Shown one piece after another: positions 11,706 to 25,195 of a stretch of 64,000 nt of DNA (positions within the stretch are counted from its first letter, which is position 1; each line of letters opens with the position of its first letter). The notes beneath the pieces are model-generated. The model saw nothing but the letters and a program-made list of their open reading frames with translations, was not told the DNA's origin and searched no databases. Location of the stretch: contig CAJFCV020000002.1 of NCBI GenBank assembly GCA_904066235.2, forward strand, positions 1,240,001-1,304,000, in the 5' to 3' direction. Both the position numbers and the translations under genes were made by a program. The stretch comes from Bursaphelenchus xylophilus (lineage: Eukaryota; Nematoda; Chromadorea; Rhabditida; Aphelenchoididae).

Positions 11706-13159
11706 AGAGCGGTTGCCCAAAACCCCCTTTTCCTTCTCTACGATTGATCCTCTAAATGAGTGGTTAACCCGGCGTATTCTAAAATCTCCCAACTTCAAAG
11801 TTTAAGACCGATTTAAACTTCCTGGATAGCTGTAAATAGCAAAAGATATTCACACAAACTTTTTGCAATATTTCTTGGAACATCCTGTGCAGTAATTATC
11901 TAATTTTCGTACAAAGTTCACGGTTGACCCGGTAATTTTACCCTGCGTAAGTAAATAAGTCATCCATTAAATATTAACTCGTACTATTAAAACCAACTAG
12001 GTCATTCCAAATTTTTGCGAAAAGCTCTGAAATTAATAATGCATTTACCAACATGTGACGTTCAAGTTTTCACCAATTTAAAAATTACTGACGCCAGAAG
12101 CGCTGCAACAATGTAAGGAAAATGTTTTTATGGAAGATGTTGTCATGTCTCGCTGTAAATACACCCGCACTCCGATTATACGATCAGAACAGAATTTATT
12201 ATCAGGGCTTTGTTGGCTTGTGGTCAATGTTTACATTCGGGTCAAATCTAGCCTGATGTGGGCTACACCTGAAGGGATTAAAAACGTGTCGAAAGAATAA
12301 GAATTCTATAGTTAAAGATGTTTGTTGGAACGTTGAAAACCAGGGATTAAATTCGAATTAAAGGTTTTGGAGAGCTTGAAAGGAGTCGAAAAATTATGTC
12401 TTCCCAAAAGGTCAGATACCACATGTATAATGTTATATTTTAGGAATGGAATGTAGTCTTGGACGCTCCAAGAGCCATATCCCATGGAGATTTAAATTCG
12501 AAGCTTAATTATTTGGCCAATGCAAACGGCAAATTTGCCACTAGAAAGTTCAACGATTACACGAATTACTGTAGCACTACACTGTATAAAATCTAAATAT
12601 CATGCCCCGTATACGATCTATCGAAGTAACACTGGCCTAATTATTTGAATTAGACAAAAACACGACTGATTATTAAACTAAAAGTGTAATACTATTACTG
12701 TCGAAGCGAGGCAATGTAAATATTTCAATATTCCGCCTACTGCTCGCCCACGTTATCTGAACCAAAACAATGAACTGGAAATGATACAAAAGGACTTTTA
12801 ACTTATTATGGTTACTGTCACATTTGAGCTAATCATATTGGCATTAAGTTACGTAACGCAGAGCTTGTCATTTCTAATTTTGTCGGTTGGGAATTAATAT
12901 GGGCTGTTGTTGAGGTCAGACAGCTTTAAACCTCTTGATAGGCATTAAGGTCGGTCCATCAGGTGTCTAAATATTATTAGATTTTGTAATAAACAGAATA
13001 CAAAACGCTGCAGTAAGTTTTCCGCTTGGCACGCTCTTCTTATTTTTTCAACTATCATAGAGGCAAGGATTGTGGAATATCTCGACAGGATAAGTAGGCG
13101 AATCCATTGAGTTCATCCACCGCTTTTACAGTTATGGGAGTTGCTCTTCTAAGACTGGT

Positions 13160-13310
13160 ATAAATGGCTGGATAACCTTATAGTAACTATCCAAGCCACT
13201 TATACACCAGAAAACTTAATTTGCAACGTCTGGCTGCCAAGTGAGCAAATGTTGGCCGATTTCCTAACATGTCTGCTGAATCTCCGTGGTTCTTTTAGCT
13301 GCACGCAAAT
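13160..13310. repeat. Dispersed repeat, inverted partner of 4180-4340
   Basis: Reverse complement of the 4180-4340 segment, with motifs CCAAGCCACTTATACACCAG and AACCTTATAGTAACTATCC. No coding content. Confidence 0.6.
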
Positions 13311-15784
13311 TGATTTCCCGCAATTACGGGCCACCCGTCGGGCAGTGCTAAAATACAAATCGTATAGCTTATGATCAGGAATGATTTTTCATTTGAACCA
13401 GGACAGCGAAAATTTCCATTTGTTGGAATACTGCACTAGATGTCATCGATAATTTGGGAATACATTTGCGATACTAGCCTGGTTCTACTGATACGCTATT
13501 ACAATGTTCCCATGGTCCTCATTACCTGATTTCCGAATTTCAGCTATTTTACAATTTTTTAACAAGCTGGGCGCCAAAGGTTAAAGCCCCAAAATGAAAA
13601 CTTATTTTTCACCATTGTGATTCTCTAATCTTTTGATGACATTCTCGTTAAGCTCGAATTTCAGCTCAAATTCGTAAAATCCTTTTTTTCATCTTCTCAA
13701 GAGCATGTTTGCCATCATCTTTTCCTGGATCAAGCCGACAAAGTTTCAATGGTCCTAATCTTTAATCTAGACGGTAGGGATACACAAAAAAACGTGCAAT
13801 TCCATGCCAGATTATCTGTGTATTGTTTCAGGGACTCGCGTTATTACAGCAGACATCTCCGGGTCAGGTAAATTTCAATGATATCACCAACAAAAGGGCG
13901 ATAATTCCCAATAACCGTTATATTGTTATTGGATAAAAGTGCTAGCCATTATATTACCTTAATAGGATCTAAAAGATAAAACTGATGCAAATACGCCGTT
14001 ACCGACACATTTATCATTTCCGGCGGAACATTTTGTGTAGGTAATCTGGCAACAATGGGGCCGTTATTCGAAAGAACACTTGCAGATATAAATACATCCC
14101 TTCTTCCACACTATTCTACTTTGAATGATGTGTCCAAACTCTACAACAGCCTAATTGTCATTTAGTTTAACGTTCAGTTCGGTATCACATGGGTTGTGTG
14201 TTACAGTGTAACACCAAAAATGTACGCCATTTCCGGAAAAAAGATACTACAGTTTAATAAACGGCTACGGTAAAAAACAGCAGAAAACGAATTTTAGGGT
14301 GATTTTTAAATTTCGATGCAAAATTTTATACTAGTTCTTCCGGAAAGTCGCCGGATCGAAAGTGGCGACACGCAGATGGAAAAACGTTTGCTTTGCACTG
14401 TGCAATTTCTTGCTTTTTGCACCTTGCAAATTTGTGAGTCATTACACGTCAACCCAGCGCATTTCCTGGCCCGTTTGGAGGTTTTTTCCACATATTATTG
14501 ATTGACGAAAAGATTTTTGATATCAAAATTCCGTCGGTAGAGATTTTGGAGGTCAGTTTTAAGAAATAAAAAAAATGGGAATTTTATTTTCTGACCGAAA
14601 GCAAGGCTTTGCCCGACTAGCCAAAGAAATCGCAAAAGATATTCTTCAAAATTCTATTTGCGACTAAACGCCACGTTGATTAAAACTTGGTCAGGAAATA
14701 GCTTCAGCTACGCTGGACTTTGCCGTGCGACACTACCCATTGTTTTCCCGGCAAACTTTTAGGCTAGAGATCTGACTTGAAAACGAACACAACGCTAAAT
14801 CAAAAGAAGTCTGTATAAAAAGAAAAAATCTTCAATCGTTCGAAAAAATTTTAAAATGTTATATTTATAAGAAAATAAAAAAATGTAGTCATGTGCAAAT
14901 GTTGTTAAGGTCAAAAATTAGTCAAAATTTTAATATCTTTTAGTGTTTCAGCTTGGAAAATTTAGCTTCTAGAAGAGAGATACAAAATAAACCTACAAAA
15001 AAATTTTACAAGCGGAATTCAAAAAAGTTGTTGACAAAAAACGTTATTTGCATCACCATCAACGCAATTTTACATTTTTTTCTTGCCGAGAGACTGTCGA
15101 ATATCTGGAGTGCACATCCCAAAAGATTAATAAAATTTTGTAGACAACGACTCACTCGGAGTGCTGCCACAGTTACTTAAGGACGGCATTAGTCATATGC
15201 GAATCCCGTCATTTAAAACAAGATTAATTCGCTGACAATCGCCCCAACTCCTACTAATTGCACAAACAATGACTATTGTCGAGTCGTTTCGCCAGAATTC
15301 CATCTTAGACCTGCATATTAAGACGATAATCAAATCTCTGCTTAGCGAGGACGCTGCGGCAGACATCCCGAAGATCCCCACCATAATCTGGGTTAATTCT
15401 ATTTGTCGCTGATCCCTCCACTCCTCGGTTTGACGCGATAACCCTGACAAACATGTGCCCCTAATCTGCTGTGGAACAATAAACAAGAACCCCAGGGATG
15501 CCTCATGCAGATGGATGAGCCGCCGCTAAAATAGTTTTAATTAAAATTTTTGGTTTTTACCGTAGCCGGGATTTGTCTCATAGAATCATTTTTGTTGAAA
15601 ATGTATGATCCGGGGTTTTTTTTGGGAGAGCCAAGTGAGCAGATGGGAAGTTTACATTTTTAAAAGGAGGAATTTTGTCGCGAAAAACCTAGTGTACGTC
15701 GACTTTCCGGGGAATTTCTCAAAGTTCTGCGCAAAACTTATTATTAAAGTCAGCACGAATTTAGCTTACAAATGATCTTTTTTA

Positions 15785-16979
15785 TTAGGCGTAGAAGTAT
15801 GATCGTGCCGTTTTTCCGGCCCATAATTCCAATCAAAACAAAAAATTTTTACACTAAACCGTATCCGATTTTATATTCTATTATTAATTCAGAGGGGTTT
15901 GCACAATGTGGCCAACTTTCGAATCCATCAAAGAAAATTTTTGGCTTTTTTGAAGCCATCTTACTATCAACCCAATTTTCGGCATTGTTGTATTCAACGA
16001 AGCGCTGCTGCCACAGGTCGCATTCAATCGGTCGAAACCAGTGATAATCTGAAAGTGCTGCGTCCGGAGAGTGTCGCGGGTGGGGTAAAACGTCCGAACT
16101 CGGCGGTTTTAGGATGCCCTTGACCAGTTTTTCAACATGGGGTTTGGCGTCATCATGCAGCAAAATAAAAATTGGTCATACCGACCGTTTTTATCATATC
16201 ACTTGGTGGATTTGCATCAAGTCTTGTTGACAACGGATGCCAGTAACCGTTTTGTCGGGTTTCAAGACCTCATAGAAAAGAAGATCTTGTTTTTGCCATA
16301 ATATACAGAGCAACACTTCCTTCACGGTAATGTTGAACTGTGCGGTCGCTTGTGTTTCGGGTTGTCAAAATCGATCCATTGTTCTTCTCTAGTCACTAAA
16401 CAATGCAAACATGACTTTCTTTCTGTTTGTCCTTCAAAATTTTCTATGTTATCCATGTTGAGTTAGGTCAATCCATATGACACCCAAGTCCCTTCTATCT
16501 GGATCTTTCCCAATTGTTCCAAACTGAGTGAAGTTCCTTTATGCAACACGTGTAACATCACAGCCAGCTTTTCTTGCGCACCGGCATCGTGTTGTTTTCA
16601 ATAATCTCCATATTCAAATTTCTTATATGGGTTGGAAAATCACGGGATCTGAAACGCTGAACCCTTTTCCGACGGAATTTTTTCACAGAGCACGACCACA
16701 GTAAGCTTCTGTAAGCATTCCATGCGTCAACGGCGCTTTTGCTCACATTACATGTGTAGAACAAAATTTCCCGCAAATGGCATTTTTCTGGGACGAAAGT
16801 TGGTCATCTTTGAAGCTTTATAAAAACCGCTATTCTAAACCTAACCACACGAAGCGTATATCGATAGACAGCGTTTTCAACGTTCTTTCAGGCGATATCA
16901 ACAGATTCACCAAAACTTTAACTCTACCTGTAAAAAAGGCACAACTAAAAAAACGGCACGGTCATACTTCTACGCCTAA
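15785..16979 (-). mobile_element. Mariner-type transposon, full length but decayed
   Basis: Perfect-start terminal inverted repeats (TTAGGCGTAGAAGTATGA at the left, its inverse TCATACTTCTACGCCTAA at the right) are flanked by TA duplications (15783-15784, 16980-16981). The length is 1195 bp, normal for mariner. The interior encodes a disrupted minus-strand transposase, so this copy is non-autonomous. Confidence 0.9.
15849..16776 (-). pseudogene. Mariner transposase pseudogene
   Basis: Fragments in several frames match the mariner order. An N-terminal helix-turn-helix-like piece lies at 16776-16558, followed by a middle segment with a DNP-like motif (about 16370) and YEVLKPDKTVT (about 16250). 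A C-terminal catalytic segment, HDDAKPHVEKLVKG ... LPHPRHSPDAALSDYHWF, lies at 16163-15849. HDDAKPH and the SPDAALSDYH block are the second and third catalytic regions of mariner D,D34D transposases (HDNARPH and SPDLAPSDYH in relatives). Frame changes and stops separate the pieces, so no functional protein is expected. Confidence 0.88.
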
Positions 16980-17019
16980 TAGGTCTATGCCAGGTTCTGA
17001 GCTCGCTTTATTCAATAAC

Positions 17020-17166
17020 CGACCGCTCTTTTTGTAAGGGAAAGGGCGCGCCCTTCAAAGTTAGCGTTCTTTAGTTGGACAGGGAGATGTTTTGCTACAT
17101 TTTTTGATACTCTTCGGAGGCAAAATGGTACGGTTTTTGCCACTGGATCAGGTCCGCCTCTGTAGA
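17020..17166. repeat. MITE family A, half copy
   Basis: Only the centre (GGGCGCGCCC) and the right arm ending CCACTGGATCAGGTCCGCCT are present. It abuts the right end of the mariner. Confidence 0.65.
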
Positions 17167-18633
17167 CTATGCAGTAACCGTTAAAAATTTAGGGCTGTAC
17201 AGTATATGCTTCTTTGATTTCTGCAAGTAATGGCTACTGTAGTTTGAGTCTTTGTTTATGTATTCAGGCATGATTTCTTTGCACTGTAATACATATAATA
17301 TAATCTCGCCCGCACTTAACCCCACAGTTAGCAAAAGTACGCGTGAGAGCGAAACACCTCATTTATATGTTCCACAGTGACTCTGGTTCGAAAGCACAAT
17401 CACGTTTAACGCTATGAGTACAACTTCCTTCTTCCTTATTAGTTCACAACAATCGTTGAATGCAAATGCTAATAACGTGTCTACGCCACATTCCACGCTC
17501 AAAAGTCGTGCGGTTCAACTTTTTTCCGGCTACAAAATCCTTTAAAGTGTAATAGTCGTTGTTCAATTACCAGTGGTCTGCAAAAAAGCGTAATTACTGG
17601 TGAAATCCGTAGAGGACTTCCTTACAAACACGATGTTTAATTTGCAATTTTCGGTCAATGATCCCACCGTAATCTTGAAAAGGCCATTCATTGTATTCTT
17701 CTAACGTTTTCCGTTGATATTTTCGCGGGAAATGCAAGTTTCTTGAATCCAATGGAAGTACAAGTCCGTTGCGAATAACAAGTGGAAGCGTCACGAACAA
17801 GTCTATGTGAATTTGTAAAAATTTTGTAAAACACGGCTTCTCGATGTGAAATTTTATAGTTAATGGACCGCTGGTAAATGGGAATTACTATTTTCGGTAT
17901 CTACACGTGGTTCGAGTACATTTCCACTTCCATACAAACGCTGCAACAGAATTTTGTGAAGGGTACAGAAGTTTTTCATGTATTTAATATAGTAAATTAA
18001 TGTTAGGGTTGACGTCGAAAGTTTAAAATTAGGAAAGCAATATTCTCGGCGGTCATGAGGTCGGGCGATATGTCTAGAGAGTATTGTAAAAAGCACCCGC
18101 AAAAAATACGAAAGAGTACAAGAGATTCTGCACAACATAGACCGAAAGGTACGAAGACAAGAGAGTTCTTTATGGAAAACAGTAGAGCCTGCACTCTTGA
18201 ACAACACGTATGTTTTTGGAGTGGCAAATTTTGATTTTGACGAAATTTGGGACGGATTTAGAAAGTATAAGTAACTTACAAAATCCGTCCAAAAATTGGG
18301 TCACGATGACACCGGCTAAAAATTTTTTATTGTTATAAATAACAGCTGTGTATGGCTGGGGGTACTCCTTATGGCGGGTTGCGACATTTCAGCCATTGCA
18401 AAAGTTCTAGCAGCAAAAAGAATCCGGAAAACGCGTCATCAGAACTGCCCATTACAAAAGTTGAAAACCTAATTTTTTTGCGGGTACTCTAGAGAGTACT
18501 TCCAGCAAAATATAGCCGGTGTTTTTGCCACTGACACATTTTAAACGGATGTCATCGTGACATATTTTCCAGACACATTGAGATTTATTGTGCGCCGCAA
18601 AAACAGTCTACGTACTTTATGGAAAGACCTGTA

Positions 18634-19087
18634 CAGTTGGGGACCTGATCCGGTGGCAAATGTGGTGTAGGATCAAACGTAGATAGGTAGAGGTAATAGA
18701 CACAAGCTTAGGAATAGGTTTATTGCAACCGCACACAGGGAAAAGAGAAATGGGATTAATCCTCTAATTTGTGACGAGACATAGCTTTTATATGACTTGG
18801 TTTATGCTAATTTCTGTGGGAATTGTGGAGGCTTTTGAGGCTCCATAACAGCAAAAAACGTACCATTTTGCATCCGGGAAGTATCAAAAATGTGGCAAAA
18901 TGCTCCCCTCTCCAAGTGAAAAAACATAGTTTTGAAGGGCGCGCCCTTTTTCCTTCTCTCAAAAAAAGCGGGCGTGCTTTTGAAATCCGATTTTTTTCGC
19001 TTGGAGAGGGTGGTATTTTGCTACATTTTTTATACTTCCAGGATTCAAAGTTATACCTTTGTTACCACTGGATCAGGGCCCCCACTG
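18634..19087. repeat. MITE family A copy interrupted by a solo LTR
   Basis: Starts CAGTTGGGGACCTGATCC after TA and ends CACTG before TA. The left arm is split at 18660/18851 by a 190-bp LTR-like insertion. Removing the insertion and one GCAAA restores the normal family A arm. Confidence 0.85.
18661..18850 (-). mobile_element. Solo LTR nested in a MITE
   Basis: This 190-bp insertion starts TGTGGTGTAGG and ends CATAACA (TGT...ACA ends) and is flanked by a perfect 5-bp duplication GCAAA (18656-18660, 18851-18855). In minus orientation it holds a TATAAAA box and an AATAAA signal, as expected for an LTR. No internal retrotransposon sequence remains. Confidence 0.8.
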
Positions 19088-21793
19088 TATCTTTACTACT
19101 CCATTTGCTAACCGAGAAAAATTTAACTTTTTACTTTCTTACTGAGCTATCTATACCAGTCGGAAGCCCTCTTCCCAATACTAGCCCGTTCGTAAAGCCG
19201 CTGAAATGATTTCTGCGACCATGCAGAAAAAGCCAGGGTGAGAGCAACAGCCAAAAAAATTGCACAGTGCAAAGTTAACTTTTTTTTGCACAGTTCTTGT
19301 CGCGAAAATCACTCCAGCGACTTCGAATCCGAAACTTTTATTTTGAAACTCCCAACTCCTTGTGCCAGTTATAAAAATTCTATTATAGGACAATTACTGC
19401 AAAATCATCCCGAATTTGCATTCAACGGATTAACATTCAACTTCTCAAAATATCCCGTCCGAGACGGATTTCTCGGCTAAAATTAGCCTGCGTTTCGGGA
19501 ATTTATACATTTATATCCACGAGCCAAATCCCTGCACGAAGTGTTTTCCCCGCAAATGTTATTGAAACACATTGCAATTTAAATTATTTTCGCAAAAGTT
19601 TAAGTCAGCACGTCAGAACGATTTTACAGACACATAAGACAGTAAACTTTCTTGGTGTAAAATTTTTTTACTCTTGTCTCGATGAGGTTTTTGAAGACGG
19701 ACCTGTTTCAGAGACAAGATGAGAAATTGCATGTAAAGGTACAAAAATTGTTCGTAGGTTTGACGCAGACGTTGTAGAATTTGGAGTTTGATAATTTGAT
19801 TCTCAACGGATAAAAAATTTCAAACTGTTTGAAAGGAGGTTTTTTGTGAAAAAAATTATGCACATTTCTCCACGTTTTCACGACGTAACGCCTTCAAAGA
19901 TCATTGAAATACAGCTTCTGCTGGATCTAGCAAGCCAAAATTTTCGGGCAATGACAATCTAGATTCTAAGGAGGTATAGTCGCTTTTTATTGACCGAATA
20001 TCTGAAACAACATTGTACAGTAAACCCATTATTTTTACAATACGACTTTTAATATCACCGTCCCCAAAAAAGCCATGCATTTATTGGTTTTATCAAGTTT
20101 TATTCATCGCGCCAGCAACAGCAGAACAGGACCATAACAGCCGTATGCAAATCTTCACGTTTTAATATAGCAAAAAAAATTTGCAAACTTTGATTTAGTG
20201 ACCTATGCCTATATTTTAGGCCGGAGAGCTCAATTTTTTTTCTTTTTTTCTGACTCCTACAGTGGTTGAAGAGAAAACATACTCTAGATTTCATCCTGAA
20301 TGTTTAAAGAGTATTTTTTATAGGTGTTTCAAGAGAACCCCCGTTAAATTTCAATTCCAAAATTTCATGTTTCGAAGATATCCTCATTTCATTATTTAAG
20401 AAAATCCAGTAAACTGGCAAAGAAATAATTTGTCATACTAATTTGAAGAAGTTCAAGGCGAAGAACTCTGATCAAAGAATTTGCTATATACAGGTAATAA
20501 ACGACAGTAAAAAGTGCTTATTAAAATAAGCAAAATATTTTTTCCAAGCCATAAAAGCCGATGTCAAAAAAAGCCCAAACAGCATATGTATATGCGTTCT
20601 CAACGAAGTCATTAAAAATTTGTATAGGATGAAGAATTATTGTTTCCACTGCCACTGGATTTTCATAAATAATATTCGGCAGATCTCCAAAAAAGCAAGT
20701 TTTTTTCGAAAACAAGTGCAAAGCGATCGAAATAAATAATTTAATCCTAGCGGCGTTTTTTCACGCGCCCAACCATCTACGATTACATCTATGTAGTTTC
20801 CTTAATTTTAGCAGCCAAAACGTATCTATCGCGCATTCCAAGCATAAAAAATTTTAGCTGTCCGTATCAAGGCCGTATACAAAAGCATTACTTGCCGGAC
20901 AAGTACAGCTACTTCTCAATTAGAAATAAAATTTCAAAAAAGTTTTTTTTTATGTCCTCCGCGAAAACAAAGTTGACAGGACTGCGCACAATAAAATACA
21001 TATTATTTTATCCCATCGCTATTGGTACAGTAGCCGAAATAATTTTTTTGGACATTCTGCTTCTCACGCCGTAAAAAACCGAGATTCAAAGGTGGCCTCC
21101 AGACAAGGATACGGTACGTTTTTTTCTCTACCATTTCCCTTTTCCGACGAAAAAACCAAATCCCAAAAGAGTTTACACTAAAAATCCTTTCAATAACGTC
21201 CCTGACGTCTCATCATTGGCCCGGTTTTTCTGTACAATCCAATTTACCCAAAAACATTACAATTTGAAGAGTGTAAAAAGTACAGTAACCTTTGACGGGC
21301 AACATAAGATACATTTTTTCGGGTCTGCTGCAGAAACATCCCCGTAATATTATTTACAAAATTAATCGGAAAACATTCGTGGACACGCAATCTTACAAAA
21401 AATCTCCTGCTTAGTGAAAAGTGATGTAATTTAGGGCCTAATATGTCACCGTTCTCGGTATTGCTGTACATTTGTTTGTTTATTTCTCGGAAATTTTGAG
21501 ACAAGCACAAAGGGGAAATCGTAACTGTAATTTACAGTCTTGTATTTTCAAAAATTCGACGCTTGCAATTTCAAAGTCATACGACTATTTTAAAATACAA
21601 TAATTGGAAATAAATTATTGGGAAAATTACTCCTTCTAGGAATTGGGATTTATACTCAAGATGTTGGAAAAATAAGTCTTCTTGAAAAGGCTAAAAATAT
21701 GGATTTGGATGACAAATACTTGAAGAATTAAAATAATTTAGTTGGGCTCGGATACGACGCCTAAATTTTCTTCAAATCTTGCTCGTTTAAGTA

Positions 21794-22134
21794 CAGTGAC
21801 GGGCTTGATCCAGTGGCAAAAAACGCACATCGTTTCGGCGAACTTCATAATGAAAAATGAGGTAATGTGAGAAGGGAAGTGCAGTACAGTTTGATCCATT
21901 GGCAAAAAACATACCATTTCACGTCCGGAAGGTATCAAAAAATGTGGCAAAATGCCTCCCTCTTCAAGTTGAAAAACTTCGTTTTGAAGGGCACGTCCTT
22001 TGCCTCACAAAAAAAATGACCCACTTTTGAAATCGTGGTTCTTTCACTTGTAGAAGGAGGCATTTTGCTACATTTTTTAGACTTCCCGGATGAAATATGC
22101 TATGCTTTTGGACATCGTATCATGTCCGCCACTG
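21794..22134. repeat. MITE family A, complete copy with an extra partial left arm
   Basis: A partial left arm begins at 21794 (CAGTGACGGGCTTGATCCAG). A second, full left end begins at about 21891 (CAGTTTGATCCATTGGC) and pairs with the right arm ending CACTG before TA at 22134. It may be a nested or duplicated terminus. Confidence 0.75.
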
Positions 22135-24754
22135 TATCTAGGTTCTGTATAATAGTATTTGCAACTTCCAGAGTTTAAAAAAAATATACTTTCCACAGAC
22201 TTTCCACAATTTTAAAAAATAAATTTTTTTTGGTTGCAGAGCTATGGCCATCAAGCAGATTTCCCACCAAAAGTCGTTGGAATTTTGAGCATTCTTCCGG
22301 CGACAGCGATCGCTGAATGTCTCCCTGCTATGCAAAGCGCGGGCTAATGTTTTCGGAAATTTATATGTGAACTATGCTTGCAAGCGTCATACGCGAATTT
22401 ATGTTTTGGGAAAATTCACTTCGTTTATGTTCATTTTATATTCACGAGTTTGCCCAAAAACCTCCAACGCATTTCCTCCAAACGCTCTCATCGGTAAGCC
22501 AGGTTTTCCCCAGAAACTTTGTGTAAAGTTCATTTTCCGCAGCGTAATTAAACTTTTCGCACTTTCAAAACCCCCTCAAAATCTTTGTTTTTTCTCAGAA
22601 ACAAACAAAAAAGTTTCACATGTGTCTGACGAAGAATTTTTAATTTTTACACAAAATTTCGTTCAATTTGCACGTTCATAACAAAGGTTGTGCTAAAGCT
22701 GCCCTCAAGGGAACTATAAATATTATAATTTGGATATTGATGATAATGATGATGCCCACTTTTTCAAATTCCAGACCACTGGAATCTCAGAAAATTAGAG
22801 TAAATCCAAGTAAATATAAATTAATATTATACGTACTTCCGCCGCGGCAGAAACAAAGAAGATTTGATTAAGACTTGATTACTTCACGAAACAAAAATGA
22901 CTTCCACATACAGTACACCCGCTTAGTCATCCAGCCGTCTTCAGCGTTCAGCACGAACCGGGCGAGAAATTGTGGTAAACAATCGCCGGAAGCTGTCTCA
23001 CATGTTTCGCAAATTGGATAATTCTAATCCCATTTGGGGACGTCAAAAACGCCGATCGTCCAAACTCATCCCCACTCCCGGCTTGTTTATAATCAGATTA
23101 GAAAAGGCGACCACTGATAAATGTGGGGGCAAATAATGCGAACTAAATTTGGGTCATCAACACCGGACCGTTCCCATTGTCAAATTGGCCAACGGATTAG
23201 GGCAGAAAGTAATCTCACAGCGGGGATAGGATTGGCGGAAAAAGGTGATATGGCCAAAGTAATATCAGCTTCCAATCTCAGCGGGATGGAAATAACATCA
23301 GATTCCATTCCCTCATCCGCGTGACTGACAATGTATTAGGCAAAACCCCACGTTTTTAATTAAAACGTGTTTGGGATTGTTAGATTTGGCGGGGATTACT
23401 GTGGAACGAGTGTTTGTCAGATTTCGAGATTTGTCAATGATTAAAATTATGTTTTTCGGAGTTTAGACTACTGTAGCGCCACTGGCAACGTCTGGAAGGG
23501 CAGTCTGATGAGCTGGTGGAGCACTCTAGCAATGGTGTTTCAATCGCAATGTCAGTGGTCTACTAATGGCCAAAAATCAAATCGTTTTTGTTTACCGGGC
23601 ATGTTAATACCCCGTTCAAAGACTGGGAGGATATGGCCGGCTGCAGACATGATTTCAGACCTAATTTGTCCATAATTTCCACTGAACCCGTCTTTATTCT
23701 GTGGGCTTTTCCGGTTTTGCCTCAAATCACTCTTTGTTACATAGCCTGCGGAAGACACGTACTCCTCCAAAGCTTAGCAAGCTCTCTGCCATAAGATGTA
23801 AACACAAAAATGCGCTAATGCCGCTTGACATTTACCGTCTAATAGGCTTATCTCCCCCATTCAAAGGCGAAATTCACGACCTCTGCAAAAACCTCTCCCA
23901 TAATCTAGACGGCAGTCTACGGTAAATCCCCCGAGGATTCTGGTTCGACTCCTAGTCAGCGGGTTCTTGTCGCCGGGTTGACAAAAAAATGGGATGAAAA
24001 ACACGTCTTGATGACCGTCTCTACTCATTGTCTCGGCCGAAAAGATGGTTGAATATCTTGAGTGTTCTTGCAAAGCAAAAATTAAAATTTTCAGAAATTG
24101 ACTAGTGCTCTATACCCGAAATCTGTGCAAAATGTAAAAAAAAAATTTAAACACATAATACTTCGAATACTTCCCATATCAGCTGCAAAGCGTAAGCCAA
24201 AATTTTGGCCCAAACAAAACTTTTGTTTCTTGTGACCACATCCCGAAAACACATTGTGCTCGTCGGAACGTACGTAAATAATGTTGCAGCCTCCTAAATT
24301 GGCAATAATTATCCGAACTTTTGGCACCAAGTCACGCCAAACATAGCTACACAAGTTGTACATTGAACAGCACAACTCTTTTCGTCGTGTACAAAATAGA
24401 GCTTCCAAACCACTTCGGTTTCGAATAAAACCGCACGGGAATGTCGGCGCGGAACAACAAGTACGCACTTTTGAACGTTGTCACACCACGCAGGGTAATA
24501 AACCTGATTATATGGGCAATTAACCGAAGCATTTGTTTGACGACCGAATACAATTGCATATGATCTTACAATTAGGGTGACTGCAAACTTGGTAAACACT
24601 AGAGGTCAAAAACTGCCTTTTCCGGTGAAAGAGTGCCGAAGACGATCCTTGATCTTGTTGAAAATTCACACCGGTTTAACTACACAACGCTTGCGGAGGA
24701 AGTACTCGACGTGCAAAACCGAGTCTTTGATGAACTTGGTACAAATTAAGAAGA

Positions 24755-25195
24755 GAAGTACCCAAGTGCGACGCTCAGATTTTTTTAAAAATTTTGTACA
24801 GACGTCGGGTATGGACTAAATATCAATTACTGAAAGTTTTAGCTCTCGCTTTGCAGGCGCCGCCGAAATATTGAATGATTTTTGCCGCTGAGAGAGTACA
24901 CTAAACGCGGGGAGCGGTCAAGGTGAAAAACACTTTTTGATCGTAACTTTGCAAGTTTCATGACAAAAAAATAGATTTTTTGTGGAAACATTATCATTTA
25001 TGGTAGAAATAGGTATGAAACTCTTCGTGCTGAAATTCGACAAAAAGTCCTTAATTTTGGCCCACTTTCGATCTAAAAATCTCCGTTGTTTCTGCAAAGC
25101 GCGAGCTAGGATTCTCGCATATATCTTAGAAAAAATTATTCTATATTTGTGCCAAGTCTCATCAAAATCTGAGCGTCGCACTTGGAGTACTTCCT
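24755..25195. repeat. MITE family C copy
   Basis: Left end AAGTGCGACGCTCAGATTT and right end AAATCTGAGCGTCGCACTT frame a core with CGTCGGGTATGGACTAAATA and GCGCCGCCGA, nearly identical to the copy at 5767. A truncated relative follows at 25205-25330. Confidence 0.85.

Larger units (their letters stand above)
8929..15784. other. Long gene-poor stretch
   Basis: No gene could be supported across this 6.9-kb stretch. Two short frames near the left (9200-9382 minus, 9529-9783 plus) have no recognisable motif. The first ends at a possible donor (CTT|GTACGT) and might be an exon, but no partner exon was found. Contents that can be named are a MITE family B copy (10601), an LTR-like fragment (11541) and a dispersed inverted repeat (13160). 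The remainder is AT-rich unique-looking sequence. Confidence 0.5.

Noticed and set aside
23880..23985. A GGTTCGACTCC stretch resembling a tRNA T-arm
   Set aside because: No complementary T stem, acceptor stem or anticodon arm could be drawn around it. No tRNA or rRNA gene was found in the window.
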